Source: Thermococcus litoralis DSM 5473 (lineage in GTDB: Archaea; Methanobacteriota_B; Thermococci; Thermococcales; Thermococcaceae). From it: a DNA stretch of 64,000 nucleotides. Under the pieces are notes generated by a model, which searched no databases, had not been told where the DNA came from, and saw only the letters and a list, made by a program, of their open reading frames with translations. The stretch covers positions 1,410,817 through 1,474,816 of the forward strand of contig NC_022084.1 in the NCBI RefSeq assembly GCF_000246985.2, read 5' to 3'. Positions 41,441 to 51,106 of this stretch are shown here, one piece after another. The position numbers and the translations under genes were made by a program. Numbering within the stretch: the first letter of the stretch is position 1; each line of letters begins with the position of its first letter.

Positions 41441-41546
41441 TCTTTAATGTGAAACCTTAAATGTTTAATCTGTGACATACCTTTAATCATTGACATTTGC
41501 AAAATAACCTCTTTTTTTAAATCTAAACCCAGCAGAGGCGAAAAAT

Positions 41547-42545
41547 ATGGCGGAGATACCTAAGGAAAAGTTATTGTGGATGTACGAAACCATGGTTAAG
41601 ATAAGAGAGCATGAAGAAAGGGTTGCAGAGCTTTTTGCCCAAGGAAAAATACCGGGCTTTGTTCATCTCTACATTGGAGAAGAAGCTGTCGCAACAGGAG
41701 TAATGGCCCACCTAAGGAAAGAGGACTTCATAACAAGTACTCACAGGGGACATGGTCACTTTATTGCAAAAGGCGGTAACATCAAGGCATCAATGGCCGA
41801 ACTCTTTGGTAAGGCTACAGGGATATGTAAAGGAAAAGGTGGCTCAATGCACATAGCTGATTTGGATGTAGGAGAATTGGGAGCAAACGGTATAGTGGGT
41901 GGAGGTATTCCCCACGCAGTCGGAGCCGCATTGGGCATAAAGCTAAATGGCCTGGATAACGTTGCAGTGGCTTTCTTTGGAGATGGTGCCTCTAATCAAC
42001 AAAACTTCCATGAGGCAATAAATCTTGCCGCAATATGGAAGCTTCCAGTAGTTTTTGTGTGTGAAAACAACCTCTACCAAATATCCCTTCCCTATTCAAA
42101 ACAGCAAGCCATAAAGAGCGTCGCTGAGAGGGCTGCTGCTTATGGCATTCCGGGAGTTAGTGTAGACGGCCAAGATGTCTTTGCGGTTTATGAAGTCGCT
42201 AAAGAAGCGATAGAGAGGGCTAGGAATGGAGAAGGACCAACACTAATAGAGGCAAAGACCTATAGGTTTAAAGGACACTTTGAAGGCGATCCCCAAATAT
42301 ATAGGTCAAAGGAGGAAGTGGAATGGTGGAAGAAGAACAAGGATCCAATAGTTCTCTTTGAGAAAACAGTCCTTGAGAAGGGTCTCCTAACTAAAGAAGA
42401 GCTTGATACTATTAGGGAAAGAGTAAAAAGAGAGATAGAAGAGTCTATCAAGTTTGCAGAGGAAAGCCCATGGCCCAAGCCGGAGGAAGTTCTTGAAGAT
42501 GTGTTCTCGACCCCAACCAAGGGGGTGTTAGTATGGCAGTGGTGA
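41547..42545 (+). CDS. 2-oxo acid/acetoin dehydrogenase E1 alpha subunit (set B)
   Basis: 332 residues, paralogous to the set A subunit. ThDP motif FGDGASNQQNFHEAINLAAI and Asn in CENNLYQIS; STHRGHGHFIAKG and YRFKGHFEGDPQIYR as in the family. The sequence GFVHLYIGEEAVATGVMAHL replaces GELHLSSGQESAAVGVCMHL of set A, so substrate pockets may differ. GAGGCG precedes the ATG. Its end overlaps E1 beta by 13 nt. Confidence 0.85.
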   Translation: MAEIPKEKLLWMYETMVKIREHEERVAELFAQGKIPGFVHLYIGEEAVATGVMAHLRKEDFITSTHRGHGHFIAKGGNIKASMAELFGKATGICKGKGGSMHIADLDVGELGANGIVGGGIPHAVGAALGIKLNGLDNVAVAFFGDGASNQQNFHEAINLAAIWKLPVVFVCENNLYQISLPYSKQQAIKSVAERAAAYGIPGVSVDGQDVFAVYEVAKEAIERARNGEGPTLIEAKTYRFKGHFEGDPQIYRSKEEVEWWKKNKDPIVLFEKTVLEKGLLTKEELDTIRERVKREIEESIKFAEESPWPKPEEVLEDVFSTPTKGVLVWQW

Positions 42546-43516
42546 GGGAGATCACTTTTGCAGAGGCGCTCAATGAGGCTTTGGACTACGAAATGTCAAA
42601 AGATCAAAAAGTTGTCGTGATGGGCGAAGATGTTGGAAGATATGGAGGAATCTTTGGTGTCACGAAAGGACTCATAGAAAAGTACGGAGAAGAAAGAGTA
42701 AGGGATACCCCAATAGCAGAGAGCGGTTTCATTGGAACTGGGGTAGGAGCTGCTGCATCAGGTTTGTTGAGACCTGTTGTAGAGTTAATGTTTATAGACT
42801 TCCTTGGCGTAGCTTATGACCAAATCTACAACCAAGCAGCAAAGATGAGATACATGTTTGGTGGAAAGGCCAAGATTCCAATAGTGATTAGAACGGTCTC
42901 TGGAGCGGGTGCAAGCGCCGCTGCCCAACACTCACAATCCCTACACGCTCTCTTTATCCACGTTCCGGGATTGAAGGTAGTGTACCCCTCCACGCCCTAC
43001 GATGCCAAAGGGCTTTTGATATCTTCAATTGAAGACGATGATCCAGTTATTTTCATTGAACATAAGATGCTTTATGGAATTAAGGGCCCAGTTCCGGAAG
43101 ATCCTTATTCAATACCTCTTGGAGAGGCTGATGTGAAGAAGGAAGGTAAGGATGTTACGGTTGTTGCGACAGCTTTGATGGTTCACAGGGCTTTAGAAGT
43201 TGCAAACAAGCTTGAAGAGGAAGGAATAAGCGTTGAAGTCATTGACCCAAGAACCCTCGTACCTCTGGATGAAGAGACAATACTTAACTCAATAAAGAAG
43301 ACTGGAAGGCTCGTTGTTGTTGATGAGGCATATCCAAGATGCAGCTTTGCCACGGACATAGCAGCTTTGGCCGTTAACAAGGCCTTTGATAACCTAAAAG
43401 CTCCTGTTAAGCTTGTCACAGCCCCAGCAACTCCAGTTCCGTTCAGTCCGGCCTTAGAAAAGGAATGGATGCCTAGTACTGAGAAAATTGAAAAAGCCAT
43501 TAGAGATGTTCTCTGA
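42533..43516 (+). CDS. 2-oxo acid/acetoin dehydrogenase E1 beta subunit (set B)
   Basis: 327 residues. VVVMGEDVGRYGGIFGVTKG, RVRDTPIAESGFIGTGVGAA, QHSQSLHALFIHVPGLK and DVTVVATALMVHRALEVAN match the E1 beta fold and the set A protein. Coupled to E1 alpha by a 13-nt overlap and followed by DUF6506 and OsmC genes in the same direction. Confidence 0.85.
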   Translation: MAVVREITFAEALNEALDYEMSKDQKVVVMGEDVGRYGGIFGVTKGLIEKYGEERVRDTPIAESGFIGTGVGAAASGLLRPVVELMFIDFLGVAYDQIYNQAAKMRYMFGGKAKIPIVIRTVSGAGASAAAQHSQSLHALFIHVPGLKVVYPSTPYDAKGLLISSIEDDDPVIFIEHKMLYGIKGPVPEDPYSIPLGEADVKKEGKDVTVVATALMVHRALEVANKLEEEGISVEVIDPRTLVPLDEETILNSIKKTGRLVVVDEAYPRCSFATDIAALAVNKAFDNLKAPVKLVTAPATPVPFSPALEKEWMPSTEKIEKAIRDVL

Positions 43517-43545
43517 TTTTTAACATTTTTTATGAAGGTGATATG

Positions 43546-43851
43546 ATGGACAAGCTTAAAGCAGCATTTATATTTTTAGCCCCGGAGGCAGAGCCTGAAA
43601 GACATAGGGCAGTTATCTCAACGCCTGCTGTAGAGCTTCATGTAGTTGGAGTTAAAAACTACGATGAAGCCTGCAGAATTGCAAAAGAACTTGTAGATGA
43701 GGGCATAGCGGCAATTGAGCTCTGTGGAGGTTTTGGTCATAGGGGTGTTGCAAAAATTGTTGAAGCGGTAGAAGGAAAGGTTCCAGTGGGAGTTGTTAGA
43801 TTCGATATCCATCCAGGGCTTGAAGGAAAAAGCGGTGATGAGATATTTTGA
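43546..43851 (+). CDS. DUF6506-family protein
   Basis: 101 residues, alpha/beta: KAAFIFLAPEAEPERHRAVI, then EACRIAKELVDEGIAAIELC and FGHRGVAKIVEAVEGKVPVG. Matches DUF6506 as I remember it; function unknown. Conserved Cys and His (ELCGGFGHRG) hint at a binding or catalytic site. ATG 43546 with GGTGAT upstream. It lies between E1 beta and OsmC and overlaps the latter by 4 nt. Confidence 0.6.
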   Translation: MDKLKAAFIFLAPEAEPERHRAVISTPAVELHVVGVKNYDEACRIAKELVDEGIAAIELCGGFGHRGVAKIVEAVEGKVPVGVVRFDIHPGLEGKSGDEIF

Positions 43852-44318
43852 ATAATTGGGAGTTGAGGAAGTTGGAAGAGGTTACAATCCAATTCCATGT
43901 CGAAGGAAAGACTGAATCTCCAACAAAAATGGTTGCGAAGGTTAGAGAGTTCACAATTGTGGTAGATGAACCCCCTGAGTTGGGTGGGACTAACGAGGGG
44001 CCGAATCCAGTGGAATATATTCTCGTTGCCCTAGCAGGGTGCTTGACTATTACCGGTCATTTGGTAGCGGAGGAGAAGGGGATAGGTATTAGGTCAATCA
44101 GGATTAAGGCCACTGGAATACTTGACCCGAGGAAATTTCAGGGACTCGATGGTGAACGCGCTGGGTATAAAGAGATTAAGGTGGAAATATTCCCTGAGGG
44201 CAACTTTACAGAATCCGAGCTCTTAGAATGGATAAAAGAAGTTGAAGAACGCTGTCCAGTTAGTGACAACCTCAAAAATCCAACTCCAATTAAAATTGAG
44301 GTAAAAACAAAAGATTAG
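43848..44318 (+). CDS. OsmC-family peroxidase-like protein
   Basis: Up to 156 residues. The two reactive cysteines of OsmC/Ohr proteins are present: C65 (LVALAGCLTITGHL) and C136 (EERCPVSDNL). OsmC/Ohr enzymes reduce organic hydroperoxides and are recycled by lipoylated proteins and dihydrolipoamide dehydrogenase. Placement at the end of a lipoyl-enzyme operon fits that chemistry. Start uncertain: TTG 43848 overlaps the preceding stop; TTG 43863 and 43872 are alternatives. Confidence 0.75.
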   Translation: MNNWELRKLEEVTIQFHVEGKTESPTKMVAKVREFTIVVDEPPELGGTNEGPNPVEYILVALAGCLTITGHLVAEEKGIGIRSIRIKATGILDPRKFQGLDGERAGYKEIKVEIFPEGNFTESELLEWIKEVEERCPVSDNLKNPTPIKIEVKTKD

Positions 44319-45616
44319 TAAGGAAGATCGTAGTGCTTAACCACTATCTCGTCTATCCCCATCTTTTCTAAAGCACTCAGTGGGACTTGCATTGAAACCT
44401 GAACTATTCCCGGAAGCCTTCCAATTTCCACGGCACCGCTTATCGTTACCCTATTCCTAACTTCCTCCAAGCTCATTCCAAAGAGCTTTGCTGCCCTTTC
44501 AAAACCTCTCATTGCAGCTTCGTTTATAGTTGGTCCTGAACCAATAATCTGCACTGGAGCCACGGGCTCGGGCTCAATTCCAAACCTTCTTCCCAATGTC
44601 TGGACTTTCTCCCATTCGTCTTTTCTCCATGGCTTTGCGAGGGGAGGCAGGTCTTCCTCGGGAGGTAGCAAAATAGGGCCGTCTAGGTTTATGTTTTTAA
44701 CAACCGAAACTTCAAGAACGCTCTCTGCAGTTACATCGATTGTATGCCCCGCTACTTCTCCGTCTCCCTGCATTCCATGAGCATCTCCGGCGTAAATTCC
44801 CCCTCCCTTAACTTTTACCGGCGCTATTAATACAGCCCCTTCTCTAACTGAATCAACATCTAAGTGACCATCGGTTAGCTTTGTCTCGTAGTCTTCCTTG
44901 GTTATCCCGTATGGATGGGGAGCGTTAATCAAGAAGGAGCCGAAGTCTCCGGCGTTATGGGAGTCCGGGATATCTACGGCTGGAACCGTTCCAAGCTGTC
45001 CCAAGAAAGGTCTTATCCTTGAAGGCACTCCAACGATGTCTGCCTTAGCGAAGATTAGTATCGGCACCTGCTTTGAATTCTTGGGAAGAGAGTGCCACTC
45101 CCATGCATCTTTGGCTATCATCTTGGCGGTTTCCTTGTTTACTGTAACCCCAACTCCAAGGTTGTGGTCAAAGACCATTGTGTACCCGTTGACCATTTTG
45201 AAGGGAGAAGCCGGTGAGCCACAGTGTTTGCATCTCACTGCATCTTCCCCTATACCAACAACCTCAAATTCGGGCCATGGTTCGTTACAGCTTGGACATT
45301 TCTTTGCAACATATGGATCTCCAACAAACGCTCCTTCTCTAACTGTATCAACACCTGAGGAAGCGGCTTTTGAGAGAACCTTAATGCTCTTTACCTTAAT
45401 CACTATGCCATCTCCGACTTCCGCTCCTTCTACAGCAACTGGCACGTTGACCTCGTGTCCTCCCCTAATTGTGGGAGTAATCATTGGACCCCAGCATCCG
45501 GGGGCTGTGACAAAGACTATCTTCCCTCCATCCGCCACTGGACCGAGCATCTTTGAATGTGGGCCAATTATGCCGTTTGTTTGTACATCGTTAAAGATTT
45601 CGTCCTCAACTACCAT
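44315..45616 (-). CDS. Acetamidase/formamidase family enzyme
   Basis: 433 residues. Family motifs: GPMITPTIRGGHEVNVPV (as in the family core), GGGIYAGDAHGMQGDGEVAG, and TINEAAMRGFERAAKLFG. Hydrolyses formamide, acetamide or a related amide to acid and ammonia. A zinc-ribbon insert (KKCPSCNEPW, VRCKHCGSP) sits near residues 110-140. ATG 45616 follows GGTGAT. Convergent with the OsmC gene, 4 nt overlap; AT-rich promoter upstream near 45660. Relation to the acetoin cluster unclear. Confidence 0.85.
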   Translation of the reverse strand: MVVEDEIFNDVQTNGIIGPHSKMLGPVADGGKIVFVTAPGCWGPMITPTIRGGHEVNVPVAVEGAEVGDGIVIKVKSIKVLSKAASSGVDTVREGAFVGDPYVAKKCPSCNEPWPEFEVVGIGEDAVRCKHCGSPASPFKMVNGYTMVFDHNLGVGVTVNKETAKMIAKDAWEWHSLPKNSKQVPILIFAKADIVGVPSRIRPFLGQLGTVPAVDIPDSHNAGDFGSFLINAPHPYGITKEDYETKLTDGHLDVDSVREGAVLIAPVKVKGGGIYAGDAHGMQGDGEVAGHTIDVTAESVLEVSVVKNINLDGPILLPPEEDLPPLAKPWRKDEWEKVQTLGRRFGIEPEPVAPVQIIGSGPTINEAAMRGFERAAKLFGMSLEEVRNRVTISGAVEIGRLPGIVQVSMQVPLSALEKMGIDEIVVKHYDLPY

Positions 45617-45779
45617 GGAAATCACCAATTATCATTTGCGAAATAGAAAGATAAAAACGTTTTTATTTTGATAGATTTATAATCATCTGGAGACTTTTGA
45701 ATGATGCCATAACTTCAATCGTTTTGAAACTCTCAATAAACGTATATACTTTGAAGTCAAATCCTATGTTGGTGAGATC

Positions 45780-46961
45780 ATGAAGAAAGGGCTTGCCCTT
45801 ATCCTTTTGCTGAGCTTTGTTCCATTGGCTAATGCGTGTTACAACCCAATGGATTCCTTGGCTGTGGAGGTTCGCCTTAACAGGCCCGGGATTTCATACG
45901 ATCTAAGCCCTCTACTAAATGCGGAAAACATAATAATCGACAACGGAACCATAATCTACCGCTCCCACTACGACGAGAGAGTTGGAGTTATCTTGAGGGA
46001 GATTAACTCTTCCCTATGGATTAGGATTCAGATACCTGCGAAGAGCTTTGAATCCGCTTATGCTTACGCTTCATTTGAATCTCCCTTGCTGATTTCCAAC
46101 GAAAGCTTTGAGCGGATTAAGGCTCTGGGCTGGGAAGTTAAGAACTACACCTTTAGAAAAGGGTCTCTCTACGTCCAGATAAGCCCAAGAAAAGGCAACG
46201 AGTGCAAGAGCGACTCGGACTGTTCTATAGGTGGATGTTCCGGAGAGGTCTGCACGACGAGAGAGCTCGCGAGGGAAATAGTTACGCCGTGCGTATATAA
46301 GGAGTGGTATAGTTGCTTGAGGCTCACAAGTTGTGGCTGTTACAATGGCCTCTGCACTTGGAAGCCCACTCTCGAATTTGAAAAGTGCTTGAAAGAGCAC
46401 GGCGTTGATCCCTCAAAGGTCATTAAGCTTCCCCTAGCCGAGGTCTATATAGCAGTTTACGGAAAAGAAAAGCCGGGTGAAGAAGACGTTGTCGAGCTAA
46501 AGGCGCTTTTTGAAGAGCTCGGCATCTCATGTGTCCTTGACAACCTCCAGTTTAAAGCAGAGATCACTAACTCCCCAGAGGGAGTCATTGATCCCTATTC
46601 CTTCAACTTTAGCAAAGCCCTTGAGATTGAGCTCAAGTGGCTGAGGGAGAACGGAATAATAGAGATAAGCGATGAAGACATCTCGGCAATTGTAAATGTT
46701 GCGGAGAGAGGAAAAGCTGGCCAAAACTCCCATATAGGCTGGTACAAGAAAAATGGAATCTATACTTGGATCCCCTATGATGAGAGCGATAAGCCTCTTT
46801 TAGTTAAGTGTGCTTCACCACCATTTAACATCAGCATTCCAAAAGGAGAAATTGTGCTGAAGTCATCGAGCACTCCTTCCCAGAGTCGCGCTCAAGGCGA
46901 AGTTTGCGGTCCGGCACTCATTTTGGGACTTTTGCTTGTGCCTTTGCTCTTCAGAAAGTGA
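45780..46961 (+). CDS. Surface-anchored eight-cysteine-cluster protein with CGP-CTERM tail
   Basis: 393 residues. Signal peptide MKKGLALILLLSFVPLANAC; a Cys cluster near 143-200 (CKSDSDCSIGGCSGEVC, CVYKEWYSC, SCGCYNGLC), then a helical domain, a Ser/Thr linker (LKSSSTPSQSRAQ), and the C-terminus EVCGPALILGLLLVPLLFRK. The last is the CGP-CTERM anchor, which in Thermococcaceae is thought to be processed for surface attachment. Function of the Cys cluster unknown. The ATG is 3 nt after GGTGAGATC. Confidence 0.85.
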   Translation: MKKGLALILLLSFVPLANACYNPMDSLAVEVRLNRPGISYDLSPLLNAENIIIDNGTIIYRSHYDERVGVILREINSSLWIRIQIPAKSFESAYAYASFESPLLISNESFERIKALGWEVKNYTFRKGSLYVQISPRKGNECKSDSDCSIGGCSGEVCTTRELAREIVTPCVYKEWYSCLRLTSCGCYNGLCTWKPTLEFEKCLKEHGVDPSKVIKLPLAEVYIAVYGKEKPGEEDVVELKALFEELGISCVLDNLQFKAEITNSPEGVIDPYSFNFSKALEIELKWLRENGIIEISDEDISAIVNVAERGKAGQNSHIGWYKKNGIYTWIPYDESDKPLLVKCASPPFNISIPKGEIVLKSSSTPSQSRAQGEVCGPALILGLLLVPLLFRK

Positions 46962-47084
46962 GCTTTTTGGCTTTTTAATCTTTGACAGAGTGACAAACTT
47001 GCCTATATTTTCCTTTAAGGACTTGTCATATCTACAACAATTTGAGCAAAGAACATTTAAGGGGTGAGTGCATCTAGTAGGGTT
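46962..47084. other. Intergenic sequence, no gene seen
   Basis: AT-rich spacer behind the CGP-CTERM gene; includes T-rich termination-like sequence (CTTTTTGGCTTTTT) and a TATA-like CATTTAAGG near 47053. It leads into the decayed membrane gene. Confidence 0.4.
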
Positions 47085-47290
47085 ATGTCGATAAGGAGTG
47101 AGTGTTTTTGGAATTTGTGATACGTTTTCCTCGTTCTCTTGGTTAGCTTATAGGCGGGATTGCTTTTGGCAGGCTTTTTGATTGTCTAAACATCTTTACC
47201 TACTTGAAATACTTGGTTGCTTTTGGCCCGTTTACTCTCATTATTCCCTCGATTTTGGGATTTGCAAAGAGAAAGAGGTGGTTGAAATGA
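47085..47290 (+). pseudogene. Decayed small two-TM membrane protein
   Basis: ATG 47085 begins MSIRSECFWNL, then TGA (47118-47120), then the same frame continues YVFLVLLVSL to a TAG. One frame over, [20 protein letters not shown] and [20 protein letters not shown] follow, ending KRWLK at TGA 47288-47290, which overlaps the trpB2 ATG. Read through, this is a about 68-residue protein with two TM helices and a basic C-terminus, broken by one nonsense and one frameshift. Confidence 0.45.
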
Positions 47291-48618
47291 AAGCTGTTCT
47301 TCCAGATGAAAAAATACCAAAGTTTTGGTACAACATTTTGCCCGACCTTCCCGAACCTCTGGAGCCCCCGTTAGACCCGGAGACGGAAAAGCCCATAGAG
47401 CCAGAAAAGTTGCTTAGAATCTTTGCGGAGGAACTTGTAAAGCAGGAAATGAGCAGGGAACGCTACGTTGAAATTCCTAGAGAAGTTAGAGAGCTATACG
47501 CCAAGATTGGGCGCCCTACACCTCTGTTTAGGGCAACGAACCTTGAAAAAAGGCTTAGAACTCCAGCAAGGATTTACTTCAAATACGAGGGAGCGACCGT
47601 TACTGGCAGTCACAAGATAAACACCGCCTTGGCCCAAGCATATTATGCTAAAAAGCAAGGCATTGAGAGGCTTGTAACCGAAACAGGAGCGGGGCAATGG
47701 GGAACTGCTCTTTCTCTCGCCGGGGCTCTTATTGGCCTAAGGGTTAGGGTTTACATGGCTAGGGCGAGCTACCAGCAAAAGCCTTATCGGAGAGTTCTCA
47801 TGAACATCTACGGGGCTGAGGTGTTTCCAAGCCCAAGTGATAGGACGGAAGTGGGGAGGAGATTTCTAGCTGAGGATCCAAGCCATCCCGGAGGTCTTGG
47901 CATAGCGATAAGTGAAGCCATTGAGGATGTTTTAAAAGATGAGAACGCCCGTTATTCCCTTGGCAGCGTCTTAAACCACGTCCTAATGCACCAAACGGTC
48001 ATCGGGCTTGAGGCAAAGGAGCAGATAAGAGAATTTGAAGAGCCCGATGTGATAATCGGCTGCGTAGGCGGAGGGAGCAATTTCGCTGGTTTGGCATATC
48101 CATTTGTTAAAGACGTTTTGAAGGGAAAAGAAGAGTATGAGTTCATAGCTGTTGAACCCAAAGCCGCTCCAACAATGACTTCGGGGGTTTATGCCTACGA
48201 CTACGGGGACTCAGGAAGGCTAACTCCGAAGATGAAGATGCACACCCTTGGCCATACATACTATGTGCCCCCAATTCACGCCGGAGGGCTGAGATACCAC
48301 GGGCTAGCTCCAACGCTAAGCGTTCTCGTGAACCATGGCATTGTGAAGCCTGTAGCTTATCACCAGACGGAGGTCTTTGATGCAGCCACCCTCTTTGCAA
48401 AAGCCGAAGGGATAGTTCCAGCTCCAGAGAGTGCCCACGCGATAAAGGCGGCAATCGACATAGCACTTCGGGCAAAAGAGCAAGAGGAGGAGAAAGTTAT
48501 ACTGTTCAACCTGAGCGGCCATGGACTTCTTGACCTTAAGGGATACGAGGATTTTTTGGAGGGAAGACTGGAAGATTATGAGCCCAAGGAAATTCCAGTG
48601 TTGAACGGGCTTTTCTGA
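47287..48618 (+). CDS. trpB2: Tryptophan synthase beta chain, TrpB2 type
   Basis: 443 residues. PLP lysine in [11 protein letters not shown]; the N-terminal extension before the TPLFRA motif and the HAGGLRYHG segment mark the TrpB2 subfamily, which usually lacks interface residues for TrpA. Makes tryptophan from indole and serine. No trpA or other trp gene is nearby, in agreement with a stand-alone indole-salvage role. ATG 47287 follows GAGGTGG; the frame is open upstream to 47182 but overlaps a decayed gene. Confidence 0.9.
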   Translation: MKAVLPDEKIPKFWYNILPDLPEPLEPPLDPETEKPIEPEKLLRIFAEELVKQEMSRERYVEIPREVRELYAKIGRPTPLFRATNLEKRLRTPARIYFKYEGATVTGSHKINTALAQAYYAKKQGIERLVTETGAGQWGTALSLAGALIGLRVRVYMARASYQQKPYRRVLMNIYGAEVFPSPSDRTEVGRRFLAEDPSHPGGLGIAISEAIEDVLKDENARYSLGSVLNHVLMHQTVIGLEAKEQIREFEEPDVIIGCVGGGSNFAGLAYPFVKDVLKGKEEYEFIAVEPKAAPTMTSGVYAYDYGDSGRLTPKMKMHTLGHTYYVPPIHAGGLRYHGLAPTLSVLVNHGIVKPVAYHQTEVFDAATLFAKAEGIVPAPESAHAIKAAIDIALRAKEQEEEKVILFNLSGHGLLDLKGYEDFLEGRLEDYEPKEIPVLNGLF

Positions 48619-48671
48619 TTTTTATTATTTTTGCAGTGTCTAGGAGAAAGATTAATATAGTAGAAATTTGA

Positions 48672-49321
<650 letters not shown>

Positions 49322-49362
49322 GGTTTTAAGATAAAAATTGAAGTAGATTAAAGATCTCTAAA

Positions 49363-49995
49363 TTATTCAGACTGAAGCCTCTCCACAAGCTCCCTCAACT
49401 TCTCCTTCCCGTCGTTTAAGATCGGCTTTCCATGACTTGGCAGTAAATGCACGAAATCAACCTCCAAAAGTCTTTTTATGGCTTCCCTGTTCTTCATTGG
49501 ATCGAGGGAATAATGGTGCGGAATCTCTTCAAGCCTTCCGTTTTCCTCCATAACCAAATCCCCCACAAAGAGAGCTTTTGTCTCCAAGTCGAGCAAACAA
49601 ATGCTCCCGGGAGTATGCCCCGGAGAGTGGATAACTCTCAGCCCCTCGATCTCATCTCCGTCGTTCAGCTCTATTTCAACATCAACTGGTTCTATTTCTC
49701 TCCTGTAGGTTTTCTCTCCCTTCAAATAGGGGACCTCGTCTTTATGGGCTGCAACATTTGCACTGGTTGCGTCTTTAAGGTTTTTTAAAGAGCCCACATG
49801 GTCGTAGTGGGCATGGGTTACTATTATTACCTCCACATCCTCTGGAACGTAGCCGAGCTTTTCTATGTACCTCAAAACCTTCTCATACTCCTCTGGAAGT
49901 CCGGCATCTATAAGGAGAAGCTTTTCTCCCCTTTCTATCAGATAGACGTTTGCAAAAGTTTCATCTACCAGGTGGATTCCTCCAACAACTCTCAT
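49363..49995 (-). CDS. Metallo-beta-lactamase fold hydrolase
   Basis: 210 residues. Metal motif THAHYDHVG, then HSPGHTPGSICLLD, FVGDLVM and LLPSHGKP: a complete dinuclear zinc site of the glyoxalase II/MBL group. Substrate unknown. ATG 49995 follows GGTGACC; ATG 50007 is less likely. Confidence 0.8.
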   Translation of the reverse strand: MRVVGGIHLVDETFANVYLIERGEKLLLIDAGLPEEYEKVLRYIEKLGYVPEDVEVIIVTHAHYDHVGSLKNLKDATSANVAAHKDEVPYLKGEKTYRREIEPVDVEIELNDGDEIEGLRVIHSPGHTPGSICLLDLETKALFVGDLVMEENGRLEEIPHHYSLDPMKNREAIKRLLEVDFVHLLPSHGKPILNDGKEKLRELVERLQSE

Positions 49996-50131
49996 AGGGG
50001 TCACCAAAAATATATTCTCCCTTAAACCTTAAAGTAATTTTGTGTAGTTAAAACCAAAAGATTTAAGTAGGATTTTTATTTACATTAAGTTAGATAAGAG
50101 GAAGATGTCACTCTCATCACGGGGTGAGACT

Positions 50132-50734
50132 ATGGAGGAGCATGGAAGGTTACTTGATGTCCTTGGAAACGAGACGAGAAGGAGGATACTGCTCTTGCTT
50201 ACCAAACGACCCTACTTTGTAAGCGAGCTCTCGAAGGAATTGGGAGTTGGGCAAAAGGCTATCCTTGAGCACCTTAGAATACTTGAGAGTGCTGGGCTGA
50301 TTGAGGGCAGGATAGAGAAGATTCCGAGGGGCAGGCCTAGGAAGTACTACCAAATAAAGAGGGGCATTAGGTTGGAGGTTCTCCTCACGCCGTATTCCTT
50401 CGGCACCGAGATGTATGAGCCAAAAGCCCCAAGACAAACGAAGGAATATGAGGAGATAAAGCAGCTCATAAAGTCCCAAGAACCAATTGAAGAAAAAATC
50501 AGAGAACTTTCTTCCTTCTTAAGTGAGATAGAGCAAAAAATAGACGAGTATATGAGAATGAAGAGCGAGCTTGAAGATGTCAGAATGCTCACTGAGACTT
50601 ACATAAAGAGCCTTATGCGCAGAATTGCCAGAGAAAGCGAGGAGCAGTTTGATGAGCTTTTGAAGGAATTCGAGGATATACTCCCAAGAGAAATCCTTGA
50701 GGATTTAAAAAGGATAAAGAGAGAACTGATTTAG
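50132..50734 (+). CDS. phr: Phr-like heat-shock transcriptional regulator (ArsR family)
   Basis: 200 residues. The winged helix ([53 protein letters not shown]) and the C-terminal coiled coil are very close to Phr of Pyrococcus furiosus as I remember it. Phr represses heat-shock genes such as hsp20 and aaa+ATPase in normal conditions. ATG 50132 follows GGGGTGAGA; the longer ATG 50105 is less likely. A Phr paralogue with another role is possible. Convergent with rps17e. Confidence 0.8.
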   Translation: MEEHGRLLDVLGNETRRRILLLLTKRPYFVSELSKELGVGQKAILEHLRILESAGLIEGRIEKIPRGRPRKYYQIKRGIRLEVLLTPYSFGTEMYEPKAPRQTKEYEEIKQLIKSQEPIEEKIRELSSFLSEIEQKIDEYMRMKSELEDVRMLTETYIKSLMRRIARESEEQFDELLKEFEDILPREILEDLKRIKRELI

Positions 50735-50934
50735 AGGATTTTTCCTTCTTCCTTAAGTCTTACAAGCCTTGTTATGTAGCCAGCTATTCTGTTCCTTATT
50801 GTTTTGCTTGTGACGTTTGTTAGCTCCTCAACCTTCTTTTTGTTGTGCTCAAAGTCCCTTGTGAACTCGTTTGGATACCTGTTGAAGAGCTCTCTCGCGG
50901 TTCTCTTAATGAAACCTTGCTTAATGTTTCCCAT
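50731..50934 (-). CDS. rps17e: Ribosomal protein S17e
   Basis: 67 residues, full length for archaeal S17e: [20 protein letters not shown], then [20 protein letters not shown] and [17 protein letters not shown]. Component of the small subunit. GGAGGGATGAGG precedes the ATG. Promoter on the minus strand at about 51004-51014 (GCTTTATAAATTT). The end overlaps phr by 4 nt. Confidence 0.92.
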   Translation of the reverse strand: MGNIKQGFIKRTARELFNRYPNEFTRDFEHNKKKVEELTNVTSKTIRNRIAGYITRLVRLKEEGKIL

Positions 50935-51106
50935 TCCTCATCCCTCCGATAATCTTAATTTCCACACCCAAATCAAGTGAGGCTGTTTTAAACTTTTCCC
51001 AGCCAAATTTATAAAGCTTCCCTTTAAAGGTTTTTACCACCTGAAAGCCTCGCCCCTTTAGGGCGGGGATGCAGAAATTCTGAGTTTGATCCTTTGAAAT
51101 GTCGAA

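Noticed and set aside
35870-43516. Glycolytic motif TATCAC-N5-GTGATA near the dehydrogenase operons
   Set aside because: TATCAC occurs near 41383 but no matching GTGATA follows at the right distance, so TrmBL1-type control is not supported.
44898-45671. 257-codon plus-strand frame antisense to the acetamidase gene
   Set aside because: It mirrors the well-supported enzyme and has the composition of a complement shadow, without ribosome site or domain.
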